Of a stretch of DNA of 45,686 nucleotides, positions 43,594-45,686 are shown one piece after another; positions within the stretch are counted from its first letter, which is position 1; every line of letters begins with the position of its first letter. The notes beneath the pieces are model-generated. The model worked only from the letters and a program-made list of their open reading frames with translations, was not told the DNA's origin and did no database searches. Made by a program: the position numbers and the translations under genes. The stretch comes from Runella sp. GTDB taxonomy: Bacteria > Bacteroidota > Bacteroidia > Cytophagales > Spirosomataceae. Location: NCBI RefSeq assembly GCF_027484545.1, contig NZ_JAIXST010000021.1:1-45686 (forward strand). Direction: 5' to 3'.

Positions 43594-45577
43594 ATGAACA
43601 AAATACTACCCATTATTCTCGCAGCCTGTTTTTGGGCTTTTAGCCAATCCGCTTGGGCTCAAAATCAACCCAAAAATGGGGAAATCATCATTAAAGATGC
43701 GTTTTATGACAACAAACGACTTGATGTCATTCTGCAAGACCTTCAAAAAAAGTACGGTTTTGCGTTTGAATACGACTCGGAAGCCTTAAAAAGGCTGAGT
43801 GTTTCTTTCTGGTTTGTCAATACAAAGATTACGGAAGGACTCAAAAAACTGATCAAACAGGAAAAACTTGATTTGAAATTTTACGTCAATGCCGTTGGTG
43901 CCATTGTATTTATTCCAAAAACACAGTTTGTGAGTGAAAAAGACATTGGCTTTACTAAATCGGAAGCGCAACCTACCAAAACCAATTTTACGCTTTCGGG
44001 GAAATTGACAGACGGCAAAACGGGCGAAAGCCTACCCTTTGCAGGGATCAGTTTTCGGAAAGCCAACAAATTGATGGGTGCGCAAACCAACGTGGATGGA
44101 CTCTTTACGCTGATGAATGTTCCGTCTGATACCAGTACGTTGTTTATCAGCTACGTAGGCTACCAATCTAAGTATTATTACTTAAAGCCTGGTATATCTG
44201 TCACCGATTTGGCCATAACCCTTGAGCCCGAATCCCTGTCTTTGGAAGAAATGACGATTTCGGCCAACAAAACCGAAGTTTTGAAAGCCAACGAAGTGGT
44301 TGGGATGATAAAAATGACGCCCAAAAATATCGCTAAACTTCCCAACGTAGGCGAACGAGACCCTTTTCGGGCGTTTCAATTGATGCCCGGCGTGAGTGCC
44401 TCCAATGAATCCTCTTCGGGTTTATACGTACGGGGAGGTACTCCTGACCAAACCCTGGTACTTTATGACGGCTTCACGGTCTATCACGTAGATCACTTGT
44501 TTGGGTTTTTCTCGGCCTTCAACTATAACGCAATTAAAGATATTCAGCTTTATAAAGGCGGATTTGATGCCAAATTTGGGGGGAGAATCTCGGCCGTAGC
44601 CGAAATTACCGGCAAAGAGGGTAATAAGAAAGAAGTGAACGCTGGGGCAGACGTCAATATGTTGAGCGCCAATGCCTACTTTGAAGCTCCTTTGAACAAG
44701 AAAACAACGTTTCTTTTTGCAGGAAGGCGCTCGTGGAAAGGACCATTATACAAAAAAATATTCAACCGTTTTTCGAAAGAGGATACCCAAACCTCGGGAG
44801 GCTTTCCTGGGGGAGGCGGTGGTAGTCCCTTTGGGGCTTTCGCCCAAAATCAAACGGCCAACTCTTACTTCTACGACCTGAATTCCAAACTCACGTTTCG
44901 GCCCAATAAACAAGGACGTCTTTTCACTGAGTTTTTACAATGGTACCGACGACATGGACAACTCTACCAGTTCCAGCTTCGGAGGCGGCAGTCCTTTTGG
45001 GGGTTCGTCAGGTGGCGGAGATTTTGGGGGACTCAACAGCAACACGAGCGACGTATCTCGTTGGGGAAATTTAGGAAGCAGCTTCAAATGGTCGCGCAAA
45101 TGGACCGATAAATTGTACAGCAACAGCCTGTTGAGTTATTCCAACTATTACAGCAATCGCGACAATAGCCGCAACATAAGCATTACGCGAGACAGCCAAA
45201 CAACCAATATTAAAATAGGGCAAATTGAAGATAATAACCTGACCGATCTGACGGCAAAAATGGATTTTGAATACAAACTAACCCCTCATCATCAGCTTGA
45301 TTTTGGCCTTCAGTACACCCTAAACCGCATTGAGTATTCGTACAGTCAAAACGACACCATTAAAGTCCTGGACCGGGACGACAGGGGAAGCACCTTAACA
45401 GCTTACGTACAAGACCAAATCAACTTATTGGATGGTAAAATCCAACTCAAACCGGGTCTGAGACTCACCCACTTTGACGTGACCAATAAAAACTACCTTG
45501 AGCCCCGGTTCTCGGCCAATTATCAACTCAATGACCGAATCAAGTTAAAAGCCGCCACGAGTATTTATACTAAATAA
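43594..45577 (+). pseudogene. TonB-dependent receptor (STN + CarboxypepD_reg + plug), frameshifted and cut at the 3' end
   Basis: Start ATG 43594 (the frame extends 24 nt upstream to a TTG). Signal peptide to SAWAQ; STN-like domain about 30-105; carboxypeptidase-regulatory-like domain about 135-215; plug with LYVRGGTPDQTLVLYDGF from about 230. An extra G in GG at 44914-44915 breaks the frame; removing it continues the barrel as NKQDVFSLSFYNGTDDMDNSTSS. The frame then ends at 45577 in KAATSIYTK*, in the middle of the barrel, well short of the usual length. The following DNA looks like an IS630-type end, so the gene seems disrupted. There is no SusD partner in the window. Confidence 0.8.
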
Positions 45578-45686
45578 GAATTAAGGTGTCGTATATTTGC
45601 GAAATGGACTATGTATCAAAAATAAAGGAAGACGTTGAAATTCTTTTGGAGTCGGAAAAAAAGTGTAGCATGGCCTTGTTGCGCGA
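45571..45686 (+). mobile_element. Probable IS630-like element, left part only
   Basis: The receptor reading frame stops in AT-rich DNA (TAAATAAGAATTAAGG) and a new ATG appears at 45604. Insertion near a TA dinucleotide is the habit of IS630 elements. The rest of the element lies outside the window. Confidence 0.45.
45604..45686 (+). CDS. N-terminal fragment of a transposase-like protein (incomplete at window edge)
   Basis: The first 27 codons read MDYVSKIKEDVEILLESEKK followed by CSMALLR. The helical, charged start resembles the N-terminal DNA-binding helix region of IS630-type transposases found in this phylum (from memory). Too short to confirm. Confidence 0.45.
   Translation, partial: MDYVSKIKEDVEILLESEKKCSMALLR

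Overview
The window looks like chromosome of a Bacteroidota bacterium of the order Cytophagales (Spirosomataceae or Runella-like; this placement is inference). The support is a type IX secretion (T9SS) signature: a PorX regulator, one protein with a type A sorting tail and one with a type B (gliding-motility/CHU_C) tail. There is also a SusC-like TonB receptor with STN and carboxypeptidase-regulatory domains, an absence of clear Shine-Dalgarno sites, and at least one TAnnTTTG-type promoter. I saw no rRNA, tRNA or CRISPR array. Most of the window is ordinary housekeeping and signalling genes, with accessory inserts and many small palindromic repeats scattered through it.

Layout. 1-1078 is a broken IS4-type transposase carrying two near-identical 16-nt GC-rich inserts in opposite orientation. 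1097-9782 (minus strand) holds a secreted GH42-like glycosidase, a lipoprotein, a DJ-1/PfpI protein, an EamA transporter, PgeF, a Fic protein, PyrE and a tandem Usp protein. 10011-16039 holds porX, an 853-bp HEPN cassette bounded by a 51-bp copy of the porX 3' end, a CHU_C surface protein, and an AAA-ATPase/TOPRIM (DUF3226) pair that looks like a split OLD or PARIS-like defence module. 16221-21424 holds a 5'-nucleotidase, an acyl desaturase, a DUF4159 protein, YiaA, a LytTR regulator, RsmE and a VWA protein. 21703-28818 is a signalling block: a response regulator, a CheB-CheR-PAS-histidine kinase fusion and a TPR histidine kinase with one frameshift. 28964-35666 holds a serine hydrolase, a MoxR ATPase, a MazEF pair, a DUF3267 protein, a Uma2 nuclease, a NodB deacetylase, a glycosyltransferase and an Lrp regulator. 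35905-43434 holds an OmpA protein, a beta-barrel protein, an L,D-transpeptidase, MetH, a PPOX-like protein and Dtd. 43594-45577 is a frameshifted TonB receptor that appears to be cut by an IS630-like element running off the right edge.

Two signals stand out. First, the HEPN plus unknown-protein cassette sits between two exact 51-bp copies of the end of porX, as a tiny integrated element would, but has no integrase. Second, several unrelated palindromic repeat families have inserted in frame inside conserved genes (rsmE, a glycosyltransferase, metH twice and probably the CheB/CheR kinase), adding short peptides much as Rickettsia palindromic elements do. Four genes (the HEPN gene, the TPR kinase, yiaA and the TonB receptor) each need one single-base correction. 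This could be real decay or residual sequencing error and should be settled before functional conclusions are drawn.
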